Counted from the stretch's first letter, positions 50,343-60,958 are shown. The stretch is 64,000 nucleotides of DNA from Falsiroseomonas oleicola (GCF_019029495.1 NZ_JAERQM010000001.1:930001-994000), one strand, 5' to 3'. Made by a program: numbers and translations. Notes: a model not told the origin generated them from the letters alone.

Positions 50343-50897
50343 TCAGTTGTCGCGCTGCTCGCGCTCCCGCTGGTCGCGGGGTTCCTCCGGACCGTCATCC
50401 GAGTCGTTGGAATGGCCGTTGCCATTGCCGTTCGCATGGCCCTGGCCGTTCTGGGCATAGGGGGTCATGGTCATCTCCCCCGGCTCGCCTTGCTGGCCAG
50501 CCTCGCCGCCTTCCTGGTCCGGGCCGCCCTGGTAGCGGCGCTGCGGCGGATAGGGCTGGCCGCCCTGCTGCTGCTGGGCCTGGCTCATGGCGTTCAGGAT
50601 GCGGAAATAATGCTCGGCGTGCTGGAAGTAGCTTTCCGCCATCACCCGGTCGCTGGCGCCGGTCGCATCGCGGCCAAGCTGAAGATACTTCTCGAACAAC
50701 TGCTGGGCGGTGCCGCGCAGCCGCATATCCGGACCGTTGCTGTCGAAGATATGGTTGCGGTTCATCGGCTGATGGCCACCGCCACCGCCGCCCCCACCGC
50801 CGCCGCCACCCTGGCGATACGGCCCACCGCCGCCGCCGCCACCAGCCCCGCCACCATGGCGATTGCCGCCACGGCCGCGCATGCGTTTCATGTTCAT
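50343..50897 (-). CDS. DUF4167 protein with polyglycine tracts
   Basis: A 184-aa DUF4167 protein. The opening MKRMRGRGG (after a two-residue MN) is typical and RNA-binding-like. Two pure glycine runs (7 and about 12 residues) precede the conserved core (PMNRNHIFDSNGPDMRLRG, then TAQQLFEKYLQLGRDA and AESYFQHAEHYFRILN). An Asn/Gly and Arg/Glu-rich tail follows. The family is confined to alphaproteobacteria and sits beside prmC-prfA here as elsewhere. Its function is unknown. The start at 50897 is less certain than the core. Confidence 0.88.
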   Translation of the reverse strand: MNMKRMRGRGGNRHGGGAGGGGGGGPYRQGGGGGGGGGGGGHQPMNRNHIFDSNGPDMRLRGTAQQLFEKYLQLGRDATGASDRVMAESYFQHAEHYFRILNAMSQAQQQQGGQPYPPQRRYQGGPDQEGGEAGQQGEPGEMTMTPYAQNGQGHANGNGNGHSNDSDDGPEEPRDQREREQRDN

Positions 50898-51087
50898 CGG
50901 TATGGCGTTCGCCGTCTCGCAATCGCGCCGCCGGACTGGGCCAGGCCCTTGCCGGGAACGCGGGATTATCGGGTTGCGTCGTCGCGGCAGGCCAGCATGC
51001 GAAAAGGGAACACCCCGCATCGCCGACGCCCGGCCGCTTCTGCCGGCGGTGCCGGGCCGCATTTGCGCCCTGCTCCGCTCTGTCAGC

Positions 51088-51977
51088 TTAGTCCTCCGAG
51101 GCCGGACCGCCAACCGGTTTTTTTGCGAGGCTCAATGCGCGGTCCACCCCGCCCAGATCCGGGCGGCAGGACAGGGGGCGCAGGCCCGCGGTCCTGGCCA
51201 GACCCTCGACCGCCGCGCGCTGCCCCTGGCCGAGTTCCAGCACCGCCACGCCGCCCGGTGCCAGCAGCGCCGGCAGCGCGGCCGCCAGAAGTCGGTAGGC
51301 GTCCAGCCCATCCGGCCCGCCATCCAGCGCCAGCCCCGGCTCATGCCGCGCCACCTCCGGCATCAACCCGGAAATGGCGGCGGATTCGATATAGGGCGGG
51401 TTGGACAGCACCAGGTCGAAGGTCCCGGCCAGCGCTCCGGCCCAGTCCGCGGCCAGGAAGGCGCTGCGCCCGGCAAGGCCGTTGGCTGCCGCATTCGCCG
51501 CCGCCAGCGCCGCCGCGGCGGGTTCCCGGTCCACCCCGATGCCGAAGGCGCGCGGCCTTTCGGACAGCACCGCCAGCAGCAGGCAGCCGGTGCCGGTGCC
51601 GAGGTCCAGCACCCGCAGCGGCGCCTCCGCATCCGGAAAGGCCGCCAGCGCCGCTTCCACCAGGGATTCCGAGTCGGGGCGCGGGATCAGCGTGGCCGGC
51701 GAGACGGCGAGGTCCAGCGTCCAGAACCCCTGCCGGCCGAGGATATGCGCCATCGGCACATGCGCCAGCCGCGCCTTCAGCGCCGCACCGAAGCGGGCCA
51801 CCGCCTCCGCCGGCACGACCATGCGGGAGTCCCGCAGCAGGGTTTCGGCGGTGACGCCCATGGCATGGCCCAGCAGCAGCCGGGCTTCCAGGCGCGGGCT
51901 CTCGATGGCCGCCGCGCGCAGCATCTGGCCGGCCTGGCAGAGGAAGGCGCCGACCGTCTCGCCCGGCTCACAGGCGG

Positions 51978-51981
<4 letters not shown>
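51088..51981 (-). CDS. prmC: Peptide chain release factor N5-glutamine methyltransferase
   Basis: A 297-aa PrmC/HemK. SAM motif [16 protein letters not shown] and the substrate glutamine-binding motif LSNPPYIES are present, with the N-terminal helical domain ahead. It methylates the Gln of the GGQ motif in release factors. It overlaps prfA by ATGA, so enzyme and substrate are co-expressed, the usual order. Confidence 0.96.
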
Positions 51982-53029
<1,048 letters not shown>

Positions 53030-53033
<4 letters not shown>

Positions 53034-54310
53034 GGATTGAGTTGCTGATCCGCCCCCCCTCGAGCCACTAACCACTCAGCTATAGGATAGAGGGCTGCAG
53101 GCACACGCTCCTGAACCCCGGTCTGTAGATCACGCATAGTCACCGTGCTTGTGGCGATCTCATCACCTCCCAAGACAATGGCAAAGCGCATCTTTTTTTT
53201 ATTTGCTCGGTCGAACTGACGTTTTACAGAACCTTTATATGCCATGTCACAAGCAATGCCTCCTCGCCGGAGCGCCTGCATGATTTCAATCGCCAAACTC
53301 GAGCCACCCTCTGCGGCTATTATCGCCACAGGTGTGGGACCTCTTGGTATATCGTCAAGCAACATGGACAGCCGCTCCACCCCCGCCGCCCAGCCGACGC
53401 AGGGGGTGGCCGGGCCGCCCATTTCCTCGACCAGCCCATCATAGCGGCCACCCGCCATGACGGTGCCCTGGGCGCCGAGACGGTCCGTGACGAATTCGAA
53501 GGCGGTGTGGCTGTAGTAATCCAGCCCCCGCACGATCCGGGGGTTCTTCCGGGTCGGCACGCCGAGCGTGTCCAGGTGGCGCAGGACGGACTCGAAGAAG
53601 GCCGAGGCCTTTTCGGTCAGGAAGGGCTCGATGGTCGGCGCGGTCGCCACAATGCGCCGGTCGCCCTCATCCTTGCTGTCCAGGATGCGCATCGGATTTT
53701 TGGCCAGCCGCACCTGGCTGTCGGCCGAAAGCCCGTCCTGATGCGCCGTGAAGTGGGCGACCAGCGCGGCCCGATAGGCGTCGCGGCTTTCCGCATCGCC
53801 CAGCGTATTGATCTCCAGCACCACGCCCTCGCTGATGCCGAGATCCACCAAAATGTGCCAGCCGGCGGCGATCACCTCGGCATCCGCCAGCGGCTCCGCC
53901 GCGCCCAGCACCTCGGCGCCGATCTGGTGGAACTGGCGGTAGCGTCCCTTCTGGGGGCGCTCGTAGCGGAACATCGGGCCGGCGTAGAACACCTTGCGCG
54001 GCAGGTTGGACTGGGTCAGGCCGTTGGAGACCAGGGCGCGGCAGATGCCGGCGGTGTTCTCCGGCCGCAGGGTGATGGAATCGCCGCCGCGATCCTCGAA
54101 GGAATACATCTCCTTGGACACGACGTCGGAGGTCTCGCCCAGGCTGCGGGCGAAGACGCCGGTGGCCTCGAAGATCGGCGTCGCCCATTCCTCATAGCCG
54201 TAGAGCGCAGTGACGCGCCGGGCGGCCGAGATCACATGATGATGCGCGCGGAAATCCTCGCCGATCAGGTCACGGGTGCCGCGGACGGGCTGGAGCGGAG
54301 GGTTTGCCAT
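53030..54310 (-). CDS. hisS: Histidyl-tRNA synthetase
   Basis: A 426-aa class II synthetase. Motif 2 ([23 protein letters not shown]), given here in two overlapping parts, PMFRYERPQ and RQFHQIGAE, the HisRS signatures [12 protein letters not shown] and AGGRYDGL, and the anticodon-binding C-terminal domain are present. The 3' part from about 53370 to the stop, residues 315-426, is near 53% GC, while the rest is near 70%. Reading frame and key residues are intact, so the gene looks functional but mosaic. Confidence 0.97.
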
Positions 54311-54363
54311 GGCATGGCGGGTAGAACGGCGCGCGGGCGGCGGCAAGAGGCTGCCACAAGGTG

Positions 54364-54627
54364 TCACCGCCCGCGCCGGCTCTCCACCCATTCCCGCAGC
54401 GCCGCATTGAGCCGCGTCTGGTAGCCGGCGCCATCGCGCGCGAAGTAGTCGAGCAGGTCGGCGTCCAGCCGCAGGGTCACCTGTCGCTTCACCGGCCGCC
54501 AGAAGCGGCCGCGCTCCGCGGCGGACCAATCCGTCACCTCCGGCATGTCGGAGGTATCGGGCGGCGTGGCATCGGCGGCCAGGCGCTTGGCTTCCGCCAG
54601 CAGGTCCTTGTCAGTGATCTCGTTCAT
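54364..54627 (-). CDS. brnA: BrnA-family antitoxin
   Basis: An 87-aa BrnA antitoxin with a ribbon-helix-helix C-terminus ([28 protein letters not shown]). Residues 1-45 are acidic and disordered and should wrap the toxin. It overlaps the brnT stop by 17 bases, in the known toxin-first order. Because BrnA represses its own promoter, the 37-base gap before brnT should hold an operator; none is obvious. Confidence 0.88.
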   Translation of the reverse strand: MNEITDKDLLAEAKRLAADATPPDTSDMPEVTDWSAAERGRFWRPVKRQVTLRLDADLLDYFARDGAGYQTRLNAALREWVESRRGR

Positions 54628-54898
54628 AGGCGCGCCTTTCTGCGGCGGTTGCGCGGCGGGCGGAGATGATGCGACCCGACCCCGCTGGATGAGGCTCCGT
54701 ATGCACCACCAGCAACAGCGCCGGCAGCGCCGCGACGGGCCGGCCCAGCGTCAGCCAGCGATCGCCATCCGGATGCGGGTCCGGCTGGCTCAGCGCCAAG
54801 GGATCTCCAAGCACCAGTACCGCCAAATCGAAGCTGACCCCGTGCTTGGCGCGGTTGGCCGCAGCCTTGCGCGGGTCCCAGACCCAATCCCCCGTCAC
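54611..54898 (-). CDS. brnT: BrnT-family ribonuclease toxin
   Basis: A 95-aa BrnT toxin, a RelE-fold endoribonuclease. Family motifs are clear: VWDPRKAAANRAKHGVSFDLA at the N-terminus, D-P in GDPLAL, and the C-terminal [17 protein letters not shown] with the catalytic Arg residues. The start is GTG at 54898. The pair sits between hisS and ispG, a housekeeping location, which suggests a single-step acquisition. Confidence 0.9.
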   Translation of the reverse strand: MTGDWVWDPRKAAANRAKHGVSFDLAVLVLGDPLALSQPDPHPDGDRWLTLGRPVAALPALLLVVHTEPHPAGSGRIISARRATAAERRAYERDH

Positions 54899-54935
54899 GA
54901 CAGAATTGTAGCTACGCGCGCCCTGCGGTTCAAGC

Positions 54936-56081
54936 TCACTCCGCCGCCTGCGCCGTCTCGGCCGCCGCCGCGGCCTCGGCGTCCTTCGCCGCCTTCATCG
55001 CCGTCGCCCGGGCTTCCACCAGCTGCACGATGTGCTCCACCATCTCCTCGGTCTTCACCGTATGGCTGGTCTTGCCCATGCCGTAGACCATGTGCGTGCC
55101 CGCGCCGCCGCCGGTCAGGCCGATATCGGTCATCAGCGCCTCCCCCGGCCCGTTCACCACGCAGCCGATGATGCTCAGCGAAATCGGCTGGTCGATATGG
55201 GACAGCCGGTCCTCCAGCTTCTCCACCGTGCGGATCACGTCGAATCCCTGCCGGGCGCAGGAGGGGCAGGAGATCACCTTCACGCCGCGATGGCGGATAT
55301 GCAGCGACTTCAGCAGGTCCCAGCCCACCGAGACTTCTTCTTCCGGCTCCGCGCTCAGCGAAACCCGCAGCGTATCGCCAATGCCGGCCCAGAGCAGGGA
55401 CCCCAGCCCGATGGCGGACTTCACCGTGCCCGCACGCCGCCCGCCGGCCTCGGTGATGCCGATATGCAGCGGATGGTCGCAGGCCTCCGCCAGTTGCTGA
55501 TAGGCGGCAACGGCCAGGAAGACGTCGGAGGCCTTCACGCTGATCTTGAAATTATCAAAGCCTTCCTGCAGCAGGTGGTCGGCGTGCCACAGGGCGGATT
55601 CCACCAGCGCCTCCGGATTCGGCTCCCCGTATTTCTCCAGCAGGTGCTTCTCAAGCGACCCGGCATTGACGCCGATGCGGATGGAGCAGCCGTGGTCGCG
55701 GGCGGCCTGCACCACTTCCTTCACCCGCGCCTTCGACCCGATATTGCCCGGGTTGATGCGCAGGCAGGCGGCGCCGGCCTGGGCGGCCTCGATGGCGCGG
55801 CGGTAGTGGAAATGCACATCGGCGACGATCGGGACATTCACCTCCCGCACGATCTCGGCCAGGGCCGCGGTGGCCTCCTCCGTCGGGACGGAGACGCGGA
55901 CGATGTCGACGCCGGCCAGTTCCGACTTGCGGATCTGGGCGATGGTCGCCGCCGCATCCTCGGTCGGGGTATTGGTCATGGTCTGCACGGTGATCGGGCT
56001 ATCACCGCCGACCGGGACCTTGCCGACATGGATCAGCCGCGATTTGCGGCGGGTGATCTGCTGATAGGGGCGATAGGCCAT
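54936..56081 (-). CDS. ispG: 4-hydroxy-3-methylbut-2-enyl diphosphate synthase (flavodoxin-type)
   Basis: A 381-aa GcpE/IspG of the MEP isoprenoid pathway. The N-terminal TIM barrel shows [19 protein letters not shown] and ADVHFHYR; the [4Fe-4S] ligands are in [12 protein letters not shown] and CVVNGPGEA. It complements dxs at 32961. The last 20 residues are Ala-rich and unconserved. Confidence 0.97.
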   Translation of the reverse strand: MAYRPYQQITRRKSRLIHVGKVPVGGDSPITVQTMTNTPTEDAAATIAQIRKSELAGVDIVRVSVPTEEATAALAEIVREVNVPIVADVHFHYRRAIEAAQAGAACLRINPGNIGSKARVKEVVQAARDHGCSIRIGVNAGSLEKHLLEKYGEPNPEALVESALWHADHLLQEGFDNFKISVKASDVFLAVAAYQQLAEACDHPLHIGITEAGGRRAGTVKSAIGLGSLLWAGIGDTLRVSLSAEPEEEVSVGWDLLKSLHIRHRGVKVISCPSCARQGFDVIRTVEKLEDRLSHIDQPISLSIIGCVVNGPGEALMTDIGLTGGGAGTHMVYGMGKTSHTVKTEEMVEHIVQLVEARATAMKAAKDAEAAAAAETAQAAE

Positions 56082-56178
56082 GCGGTTTCCCTGCGATCTT
56101 CCCAGCGGGCGTCCATCCCGGGCCGGCTCAGCATAGGCGCCCGGCCCGCCCCGTCACAGGGGCGGTCAGCGGGGCCGT

Positions 56179-57225
56179 TCAGCGCCCGTTGGCGGCCGCG
56201 CTGGCCGCCGGGGCACGATTGCGCAGCCGATCCGGCGCGAGCGGAATGTTGCGCCGAACGCCGACCAGACCCTCCAGCACCTCGGAGATGGCGCCGTCCA
56301 CGACGATGTCCAGACCCTGCGCCCGGCCGGTATCGAGCAGCAGCCCGTCCCGCACCGGCACTGGCCAGGCCTCCCCGGGCCGCAGCACGCGATTCAGCAG
56401 CACCTGGCCGCTCCGGCCGTCGCGAACCTGCACCCAGGCGCCTTCCGGGCCTTCGGTCCTGGCGCGCAGCGCCACGCGGGTGCCATCCGGCAACCCTGGT
56501 ATGACAATCGCGGGGGGTGCCGGCGGCGCGACCGGCGCCGCGGCGACGGGGGCTGGCGGCACCACCGGCGGCGGCGGCGCGACCGGCACCGTGGCGGCCT
56601 GGGCCGCGGTATTGGCGCCGGGGGAGGAAGTGGCGGCGATCCCGCCCGGCGGGGGAAGGGCGCCGAGCGGCAGGCTGCCCGCTGGCGGCACGGGGCTGGC
56701 CTGCCGCGCCGCCTCCCGCCCCGGAAGCTGGCTGCGGCCCTGCTCCGCCGCGGCCTCAAGCCGCTCCGGCACCGGCGGCACGAAATCCACCGAGCGATTG
56801 CCGGTGCCCGAGACATTGTACCAGGCGACATAGGCGCCGATCGCCAGGACCGCGCCCACCACGACCACAGCGCCGGCCGGCACGCCACGCTCCGGCACCG
56901 GCTCGGGGAAGACCAGGTTGGTCTTGCCGTTCACCGCCGCGCCGGACAGGTCGCGGAAGCGGCGCACCATTTCATCGGCATCGAGGCCAAGCGCCACCGC
57001 ATAGGCGCGCACGAAGCCCACGGCATAGGCCGGCCCAGGCAGGTCGCGGACCCGGCCTTCTTCCAGCGCTTCAAGATAGGGACGGCGGATACGCAGCCGC
57101 TGCGCCATCTCCTCCACCGAAAGGCCGAGCGAGAGGCGCGAATCGCGCAACTCCTCGCCCACGCGGGCGGCTTCGGCGCCACTGGTGTCGGTGAGACGGG
57201 AGGAGCGTTTCATGTCATAGGCCAC
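56179..57225 (-). CDS. RodZ-like helix-turn-helix membrane protein (DUF4115)
   Basis: A 348-aa protein. A Xre-type HTH (GEELRDSRLSLGLSVEEMAQ) is followed by one membrane helix (AVVVVGAVLAIGAYVAWYNV), a long Pro/Ala-rich periplasmic linker and a C-terminal DUF4115 domain (VALRARTEGPEGAWVQVRD). This is the RodZ layout; RodZ anchors MreB at the membrane. The GTG at 57225 has AGGTG 8 bases upstream, preferred over an ATG at 57213. It adjoins ispG, as often in this class. Confidence 0.88.
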   Translation of the reverse strand: MAYDMKRSSRLTDTSGAEAARVGEELRDSRLSLGLSVEEMAQRLRIRRPYLEALEEGRVRDLPGPAYAVGFVRAYAVALGLDADEMVRRFRDLSGAAVNGKTNLVFPEPVPERGVPAGAVVVVGAVLAIGAYVAWYNVSGTGNRSVDFVPPVPERLEAAAEQGRSQLPGREAARQASPVPPAGSLPLGALPPPGGIAATSSPGANTAAQAATVPVAPPPPVVPPAPVAAAPVAPPAPPAIVIPGLPDGTRVALRARTEGPEGAWVQVRDGRSGQVLLNRVLRPGEAWPVPVRDGLLLDTGRAQGLDIVVDGAISEVLEGLVGVRRNIPLAPDRLRNRAPAASAAANGR

Positions 57226-57328
57226 GGCTGAGACACCTAGCGCGGGGCCATCCAGCCCGCAAACCGATTCCGGCGGGTGCGGCGCGGAATCTCAGCGACG
57301 CCGCGCAGCCGCCTGCCAGGACAGGGAT

Positions 57329-58372
57329 TTATACCCGTCGCGCGGCCAGGGCGACGGCCGCCTGTGTGACAAGTTCCTGAACGATTTCGGCCACCGGCTG
57401 TTCGCGCGTCACCAGCCCCACGCTCTGCCCGGCCATCAGCGACCCGTTCTCGACATCGCCGTCGATCACGGCACGGCGCAGCGCGCCGGCCCAGAAATGC
57501 TCGATCTCCAACTGCGCCGCGCCCTTCTCCACCTCCCCGGCCAGGAAGCGGCGGATGGTCTCGGCCTGGTGCTCCAGGAAGCGCTTGGTGCCGCCATTCT
57601 GAAGCGCGCGCACCGGGATCACCGGAAACCGCTCATCAAGCTGGATGGTGGGCAGCGCATCACGCGCAGCGCCACGGACAAAAGCCTTCTTGAAGGCGGG
57701 ATGGGCGATGGATTCGGTGGCGCAGACGAAGCGCGTGCCGAGCTGCGCGCCGGCCGCCCCCATCTCCAGATAGGACAGGATCGCCTCCCCCCGCCCGATG
57801 CCCCCCGCGACGAAGACCGGCACGTCCCGGATATGCGGCAGGATTTCCTGCGCCAGCACGGTGAGCGAGACGGGGCCGATATGGCCGCCGGCCTCGCTGC
57901 CCTCGATCACCAGCGCGTCGGCGCCGGAGCGCACCAGCTTCTTGGCCAGCGCGAGCGCCGGGGCGAAGCAGACCACCTTGGCGCCGCCATCCTTGGCCGC
58001 CTTGATGGCGGAACCCGGCGGGATTCCGCCGGCGAAGACGATATGGCCGACCTTATGCTCGATGCAGGTCTGCACCAGCTGGTCCAGCCGCGGATGCATC
58101 GTGATGAGGTTCACGCCGAACGGCTTGGACGTCAGCGCCTGGGTGGCGACGATTTCCTGCGCGAGCCGGTCGGGCTCCATCGCGCCGCAGGCGATCACCC
58201 CGAAGGCCCCGGCATTGGACAGCGCGGCGACCAGGTTGCGCTCGCTGACCCAGGACATCGCGCCGCCCATGATGGCGTAGCGGCTGCCGAAGAAGGCCGC
58301 GCCGCGCGCCATCAGCGCGTCGATCCGGGCCAGGGCCTCGGCAGGCGGGGCGACGGGGGCCAGCATGTCCAT
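57329..58372 (-). CDS. Nitronate monooxygenase-like FMN-dependent protein (NPD family)
   Basis: A 347-aa TIM-barrel flavoprotein of the 2-nitropropane dioxygenase/FabK-like family. Motifs include YAIMGGAMSWVSERNLVAALSNAG (first part YAIMGGAMSW), KPFGVNLI, DALVIEGSEAGGHIG and VFVAGGIGRGEAIL, which bind FMN phosphate. It starts 4 bases after the lysC stop. Nitronate oxidation is only one option; enoyl reductase-like roles also occur. The substrate is not set by sequence. Confidence 0.88.
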   Translation of the reverse strand: MDMLAPVAPPAEALARIDALMARGAAFFGSRYAIMGGAMSWVSERNLVAALSNAGAFGVIACGAMEPDRLAQEIVATQALTSKPFGVNLITMHPRLDQLVQTCIEHKVGHIVFAGGIPPGSAIKAAKDGGAKVVCFAPALALAKKLVRSGADALVIEGSEAGGHIGPVSLTVLAQEILPHIRDVPVFVAGGIGRGEAILSYLEMGAAGAQLGTRFVCATESIAHPAFKKAFVRGAARDALPTIQLDERFPVIPVRALQNGGTKRFLEHQAETIRRFLAGEVEKGAAQLEIEHFWAGALRRAVIDGDVENGSLMAGQSVGLVTREQPVAEIVQELVTQAAVALAARRV

Positions 58373-58376
58373 GGGC

Positions 58377-59618
58377 TCAGGCCTCGCCGCGCCGGGCGGG
58401 TTCGGGCCCGTCCAGGCCATAGGCGGTGTGCAGGGCGCGCACCGCCAGTTCCGTGTAGTCGGCGGAAACCAGCACGCTCACCTTGATCTCGCTGGTCGAG
58501 ATCACCTGGATGTTGATGCCCTTTTCCGACAGCGTCTTGAACATGGTGGACGCCACGCCCGCATGGGTGCGCATGCCGATGCCGACGACGGAGATCTTGG
58601 CGACGTCCGGATCGGCGATCAGCGCCTGGAAGCCGATCGCCTCCTGCTGCTTCTCCAGCAGGTCGCGGGCGCGGGGCAGGTCGGACCGGCCGAGCGTGAA
58701 GGTCATGTCCGTGCTGCCATCGGCGCCGATGTTCTGCACGATCATGTCCACATTCACATTGGCCGCCGAAAGCGGGCCGAAGACCGAAGCCGCGATGCCC
58801 GGGCGGTCCGGCACGCTGCGAAGCGTCACCTTGGCCTCGTCGCGCGAATAGGCGATGCCGGAGACGATGGGCTGTTCCACGATTTCATCCTCATCCACGA
58901 CAAGCGAGCCGGGCTTGTCCTCGAAGCTCGAAAGCACCTGCACCCGCACCCGCTGCTTCATGGCGAGTTCCACGGAACGGGTCTGCAACACCTTGGCCCC
59001 CACCGAGGCCAGTTCCAGCATTTCCTCATAGGAAATGCGTTCCAGCTTGCGGGCGCGGGGCACGATGCGCGGGTCGGTGGTATAGACGCCATCGACATCG
59101 GTGTAGATGTCGCAACGATCCGCCTTGACTGCGGCGGCGATGGCCACCGCCGAAAGGTCGGACCCGCCACGGCCCAGCGTGGTCACCCGGTTGTCCGGGC
59201 CGATGCCCTGGAAGCCGGCGACGACCGGCACCTGGCCCATCTGCATCCGCTCGATCAGCAGCGCGCCCTCGATGCTGTCCACCCGCGCCTGGCCATGGGC
59301 ATTGTCGGTGCGCACCGGCACCTGCCAGCCCTGCCATGACCGGGCATCGACGCCCACCGTCTGCAGGGCGATGGCCAGCAGCCCGATGGTCACCTGTTCG
59401 CCGGTCGCCACGACCGTGTCGTATTCCCGCGCATCGTAGAGCGGCGACAGTTCCTGGCACCATTTCACCAGCTGGTTGGTCACGCCGGACATGGCGGAGA
59501 CCACCACGGCCACCTCATGGCCAGCCTCGACCTCGCGCTTCACGCGCTGCGCGACGTTGCGGATACGGTCGAGATCGGCGACGGAGGTGCCGCCGAACTT
59601 CATCACGATGCGGGCCAT
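58377..59618 (-). CDS. lysC: Aspartate kinase
   Basis: A 413-aa aspartokinase, first enzyme of the lysine/threonine/methionine pathways. The catalytic domain has VMKFGGTSVADLDRIRNVA and GRGGSDLSAVAIAA; two ACT domains follow near residues 265 and 345 (VTLRSVPDRPG, ISVVGIGMRTHAG), so feedback control by lysine or threonine is expected. Length and ATG at 59618 match the single-function alpha/beta form. Confidence 0.97.
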   Translation of the reverse strand: MARIVMKFGGTSVADLDRIRNVAQRVKREVEAGHEVAVVVSAMSGVTNQLVKWCQELSPLYDAREYDTVVATGEQVTIGLLAIALQTVGVDARSWQGWQVPVRTDNAHGQARVDSIEGALLIERMQMGQVPVVAGFQGIGPDNRVTTLGRGGSDLSAVAIAAAVKADRCDIYTDVDGVYTTDPRIVPRARKLERISYEEMLELASVGAKVLQTRSVELAMKQRVRVQVLSSFEDKPGSLVVDEDEIVEQPIVSGIAYSRDEAKVTLRSVPDRPGIAASVFGPLSAANVNVDMIVQNIGADGSTDMTFTLGRSDLPRARDLLEKQQEAIGFQALIADPDVAKISVVGIGMRTHAGVASTMFKTLSEKGINIQVISTSEIKVSVLVSADYTELAVRALHTAYGLDGPEPARRGEA

Positions 59619-59739
59619 GCTCGGGTCCGGGGGGTGGGTCCAGATATCTGGCGAGGCAACCCCTGTTGCGCCTCGCCGGGGCGCGGACAGATAACGGGGG
59701 GACGGCCGGCGGGCAACCATGACGCAAGGGGATGCAGCC

Positions 59740-60462
59740 ATGACGGACAGCGCGACGGCGAAAAGCGGCACGACGGTGGAGGCCGAGCGCCGCAAATTCG
59801 ATGCGCTGGCCGGCGAATGGTGGAACCCCGACGGGCCGATGCGCCCGCTGCACCGGATGAACCCGCTGCGCACGGGCTGGATCGCCGACCGCCTCGGCGG
59901 GCGCGACCTGACGGGCAGGACCATCCTGGATGTCGGCTGCGGCGCCGGCCTGGCCGCCGAGGCCTTCGCCCGCATGGGCGCGGCCGTCACCGGGCTGGAT
60001 GCGGCCGGCGCGGCGCTGGAGGCCGCGCGCGCCCATGCCGCCGCCGGCGGGCTTTCCATCGACTACCGCCAGGGCGGGCCGGAGGATCTGCTGGCGCAGG
60101 GCCGGCGCTTCGATGCCGTGGTGGCGCTGGAGGTGATCGAGCATGTCGAGGACCGCGCCCAGTTCCTGGCCGCGCTGGCCAGCCTGGCCAAGCCGGGCGC
60201 GCCGATCTTCCTCTCCACCCTGAACCGCACCGCGCGGTCCTTCCTGATGGCCAAGCTCGGCGCTGAATATGTGCTGCGGCTGCTGCCGGTGGGCACGCAT
60301 GACTGGCGCATGTTCATCACGCCCGGGGAGCTGGGCGCGGCCCTGCGCCCGACCGGCTACCGGATCGCGGAGCTGGCGGGGATGACGATGTCGCCGCTGA
60401 CCGGACAGTGGCGGGAAACGCCGGACCTGTCGGTGAACTACCTGGCCATGGCGCGGCGCTGA
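59740..60462 (+). CDS. ubiG: Bifunctional ubiquinone O-methyltransferase UbiG
   Basis: A 240-aa SAM-dependent methyltransferase. The UbiG opening (ERRKFDALAGEWWNPDGPMRPLH, with EWWNPDG as the core), SAM site ILDVGCGAGLAAE, ALEVIEHVED and the late GTHDWRMFITPGEL segment are diagnostic. It does both O-methylations of ubiquinone. AGGGGA lies 9 bases before the ATG at 59740; an ATG at 59719 is less favoured. It is divergent from lysC and followed by the putative oriC region. Confidence 0.95.
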   Translation: MTDSATAKSGTTVEAERRKFDALAGEWWNPDGPMRPLHRMNPLRTGWIADRLGGRDLTGRTILDVGCGAGLAAEAFARMGAAVTGLDAAGAALEAARAHAAAGGLSIDYRQGGPEDLLAQGRRFDAVVALEVIEHVEDRAQFLAALASLAKPGAPIFLSTLNRTARSFLMAKLGAEYVLRLLPVGTHDWRMFITPGELGAALRPTGYRIAELAGMTMSPLTGQWRETPDLSVNYLAMARR

Positions 60463-60467
60463 CCCGG

Positions 60468-60513
60468 CTTGGACCGTGATGCATTCACTCACGTTCACGC
60501 ATCACGGTCCAAG
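60468..60513. repeat. Perfect 15-bp inverted repeat after ubiG
   Basis: CTTGGACCGTGATGC (60468-60482) and GCATCACGGTCCAAG (60499-60513) are exact complements around a 16-base loop with two TTCAC motifs. It starts 5 bases past the ubiG stop. No T tract follows, so it is more like a palindromic element than an intrinsic terminator, though it could still stop transcription. Confidence 0.85.
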
Positions 60514-60559
60514 CTTTGCTGGATCGCGTGATTCAGACCTTCGGTGCCTTCGCAACTTC

Positions 60560-60945
60560 GGTCATCACGCTCTTACCCCGGTCAAGGCCCACTTATCCCC
60601 CAAAGCGGTGGATGCATCTGGGGATAAGCCGCCGGATGTCCTGTGGGACCCCTTGGGCGACGGCGCCGCGCAGCGATGTTCTTCCTGTGTTCGATCCCAC
60701 CGATAAAATATTCATTGGCCACGCCATGTATCATCTCGGCCACAGGACAGGTTTTCCACATTCACGGGGGTAAATCTGTGGACAAGCCGACCCATAACTT
60801 TCGGCCAGGCGCATGGCTCGTCCCTCTTGACCTGCCGATCCTGTCGAGATGCCAAGGCGACTTGCGCGAGGCCTCGGACAGTTGGGGCATGATATTTCAC
60901 ATGCTCAACGGAGATCGCGCCAATATATTGATTGGTCCGCCTGGT
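60560..60945. other. oriC: Candidate chromosomal replication origin (oriC)
   Basis: This gene-free stretch (part of 496 bases between ubiG and the sulfotransferase gene) has several DnaA-box-like 9-mers within one mismatch of TTATCCACA or its complement: TGGGGATAA (60619-60627), TTTTCCACA (60752-60760) and TGTGGACAA (60777-60785). A weaker TTATCCCCC lies at 60593-60601. An AT-rich run (ATAAAATATTCATT, 60703-60716) could serve as an unwinding element; a second (CAATATATTGATTGG) is near 60930. No dnaA is adjacent, which is common in alphaproteobacteria. Confidence 0.55.
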
Positions 60946-60958
60946 GGCTGGCAGGCGC

